Source of the DNA: Lawsonibacter sp.
GTDB taxonomy: Bacteria; Bacillota; Clostridia; Oscillospirales; Oscillospiraceae
Length of the DNA stretch: 7,424 nucleotides
Direction of reading: 5' to 3'
Assembly: GCA_022798855.1 (NCBI GenBank)
Contig: JAAWNI010000111.1
Location: 1 to 7,424, forward strand
Shown here: positions 6,299 through 7,424 of the stretch, piece after piece
Layout: the number at the start of each line of letters is the position of its first letter
Position numbering within the stretch: the first letter of the stretch is position 1
Notes under the pieces: generated by a model
Database searches by the model: none
What the model was told of the DNA's origin: nothing
The model's input: only the letters and a program-made list of their open reading frames with translations
Made by a program: the position numbers and the translations under genes

Positions 6299-6326
6299 TT
6301 GATTTTTCATTTCAGTAAACTATAAT
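6299..6326 (+). promoter_or_regulatory. Sigma-A-type promoter of the lipid kinase gene
   Basis: TTGATT (6299-6304) and a perfect TATAAT (6321-6326) are 16 bases apart. An AT-rich stretch (about 6262-6287) upstream could act as an UP element. The -10 box lies 37 bases before the kinase ATG, with a GGAGG ribosome site (6351-6355) 8 bases from the start codon. Confidence 0.8.
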
Positions 6327-6363
6327 ATGTATCAATACCTTCTTTTCCCTGGAGGAACCCCCT

Positions 6364-7266
6364 ATGAACCGCCTTCTTTTTATTTACAATCCCACCTCGG
6401 GCACCGGACAGGTGAAGGGCGCCCTGGCCCCCGTGCTGGACGTGTTCACCAAGGCGGGGTGGATCACCACCTCCTACCCCACTCAGTGCAAGGGAGACGC
6501 CGCCCGGACCGCTCAGGAGCTGGGGCCGCAGTTCGACCGGGTGGTCTGCGCCGGCGGCGACGGCACGCTCAGCGAGGTGGCCTCCGGGCTGATGCTGCTG
6601 GACGCCCCGCCCCCCCTGGGCTACATCCCCTTCGGCTCCACCAACGACTGCGCCACCACCTTAAAGCTGCCCCGGAAGCCCCGGGAGGCCGCCCTGGTGG
6701 CCGCCGGCACCGGCGTCCCCACCCCCGTGGACGTGGGGATGCTGAACGACACCGCCTTTGTCTACGTGGCCGCCTTCGGGGCCTTTACCAAGGTGGCCTA
6801 CGACACCCCCCAGGACCTGAAAAACACCTTCGGCCACCTGGCCTATATCTTCGCCGGCATCGCCTCCCTGCCCACCATCGCCCCCTACCACATGACGGTG
6901 GAGTACGACGGGCAGGCCCTGGAGGACGACTTCTATTTCGGCATGGTGAGCAACTCCCAGTCCATCGGCGGGATCAAGCCCCCCAAGGTGGACCGGGTGG
7001 TCCTGGACGACGGGCTGTTTGAGGTCACGCTGGTGAAAAAGCCACTCAGCCTGGCCGACCTGACCGACGGGCTCCAGGCCCTTGTCAGCCTGTCCCCCTC
7101 CGACCGCTCCGGCGCCCTGGTGCAGTTCCAGGCCCGCGCCCTCACCTTCACCAGCGACCAGTCCATCCCCTGGACGGTGGATGGGGAGTTTGGCGGCAGC
7201 CGGCCGGTGAACCGGGTGGAAAACCGGCGCAAGGCGCTGAACATCATCCGGGGCGTCCAAACTTAG
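6364..7266 (+). CDS. Diacylglycerol kinase family lipid kinase (YegS/DgkB type)
   Basis: This soluble lipid kinase of 300 residues has the normal length for the YegS/DgkB/BmrU family. The nucleotide-binding half shows NPTSGTG (9-15), the signature GGDGT (64-68) and PFGSTND (89-95, the family's PxGTxND). The second half shows VDVG (122-125), DDGLFEV (215-221), which matches the family's metal-site loop, and a C-terminal TVDGE (271-275), where the family's catalytic acidic residue is expected. Members phosphorylate diacylglycerol or a related lipid with ATP. In Gram-positive bacteria DgkB recycles the diacylglycerol left by lipoteichoic acid synthesis, but substrates cannot be told apart from sequence. 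The start at 6364 is supported by GGAGG (6351-6355) and a near-consensus promoter. It appears to be a single-gene unit, followed at once by the palindrome at 7268-7424. All key motifs are intact. Confidence 0.93.
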   Translation: MNRLLFIYNPTSGTGQVKGALAPVLDVFTKAGWITTSYPTQCKGDAARTAQELGPQFDRVVCAGGDGTLSEVASGLMLLDAPPPLGYIPFGSTNDCATTLKLPRKPREAALVAAGTGVPTPVDVGMLNDTAFVYVAAFGAFTKVAYDTPQDLKNTFGHLAYIFAGIASLPTIAPYHMTVEYDGQALEDDFYFGMVSNSQSIGGIKPPKVDRVVLDDGLFEVTLVKKPLSLADLTDGLQALVSLSPSDRSGALVQFQARALTFTSDQSIPWTVDGEFGGSRPVNRVENRRKALNIIRGVQT

Positions 7267-7267
7267 A

Positions 7268-7424
7268 ACCGGTATTCATAATCGAAAATGCTGGATGGAC
7301 GAGGAATTTTGCCGCCCTGCAAGGTAAAAAATCACAGGAATCCTTTGTGGATTTCAAGATTTTTTAACGCCGCAAGGCGGCTAAAGGCCCGTCCAGACGG
7401 TCGTTTGAGATTGTGAATACAGGT
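7268..7424. repeat. 157-base imperfect palindrome (MITE-like or structured RNA), may continue past the window
   Basis: The left end ACCGGTATTCATAATC (7268-7283) matches the reverse complement of the right end, ACCTGTATTCACAATC (7424 back to 7409), with 14 of 16 identical; one of the differences is a G-T pair. Further pairing arms follow inward: AAATG/CGTTT (7286-7290 with 7402-7406), GGACG/CGTCC (7297-7301 with 7390-7394), GCCGCC/GGCGGC (7311-7316 with 7376-7381) and the terminator-like apex centred on 7346. The right arm also contains a small CGCC-GCAA-GGCG hairpin (7368-7379). It has no coding potential. It starts one base after the kinase stop. The right boundary is uncertain because pairing reaches the last base of the window. 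Confidence 0.7.
7325..7366 (+). terminator. Intrinsic terminator at the apex of the palindrome after the kinase gene
   Basis: GGAATCC (7337-7343) pairs with GGATTTC (7349-7355, one G-T pair) around a 5-base loop. After a small internal loop, the A run at 7326-7331 pairs with the T run at 7360-7365. The flanking A and T runs would allow termination in either direction. For the plus strand it lies about 60 bases past the kinase stop. Confidence 0.55.

Noticed and set aside
6032..6325. Plus-strand open frame of 97 codons in the azlC-kinase intergenic region.
   Set aside because: It starts within the azlC promoter, crosses both palindromic structures, has no ribosome site, and its translation is not protein-like.
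1..7424. Search for CRISPR repeats, tRNA or rRNA genes, transposases, phage or defence genes.
   Set aside because: No regularly spaced direct repeats, cloverleaf-like sequence or matching protein motifs were seen on either strand; all long frames are assigned to the eight genes or are their shadows.

Overview
The window looks like chromosomal DNA of a GC-rich clostridial gut anaerobe, most likely of the Oscillospiraceae type. This is an inference. It rests on strongly GC-biased codon third positions in every gene, AT-rich intergenic islands with near-consensus sigma-A promoters, a bacterial V/A-type ATPase operon in the ntpF-I-K order, and a GC-rich intergenic palindrome of a style I associate from memory with that group. 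There are eight genes and no tRNA, rRNA, CRISPR array, transposase or phage gene.

Positions 1-2812 (minus strand) hold the start of a V-type ATPase operon. A TTGATT-17-TACAAT promoter is followed by the coiled-coil stalk subunit (ntpF-like), the large membrane subunit I (ntpI) and the rotor-ring subunit K (ntpK, cut by the left edge). The catalytic and remaining stalk genes should lie to the left of position 1. All ring residues that bind sodium in the Enterococcus hirae NtpK structure are present or conservatively replaced, so a Na+-translocating enzyme is predicted.

Positions 2886-4126 (minus strand) form a single-gene unit with its own promoter and a clear intrinsic terminator. It encodes a membrane-anchored extracellular protein with a divergent DUF4015-type putative glycoside hydrolase domain.

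Positions 4141-6059 (minus strand) form a probable three-gene operon behind a TTGCTT-17-TACAAT promoter: azlC and azlD, the two subunits of a branched-chain amino acid exporter (10-base overlap), then a FabG-like short-chain dehydrogenase. The dehydrogenase carries a motif resembling YmfI, the EF-P 5-aminopentanone reductase, so its substrate is open.

Positions 6060-6363 separate the divergent azlC and lipid kinase genes and contain two GC-rich palindromic structures plus the kinase promoter. Positions 6364-7266 (plus strand) encode a YegS/DgkB-type lipid kinase. Immediately after its stop codon a 157-base imperfect palindrome fills the rest of the window (7268-7424). It is the least explained structure here: a MITE-like element or a long structured RNA, with an intrinsic terminator at its apex.

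Apart from the two palindromic intergenic structures and the unresolved roles of the dehydrogenase and the DUF4015-like protein, the window reads as ordinary core-genome content. I see no convincing new multi-gene system.
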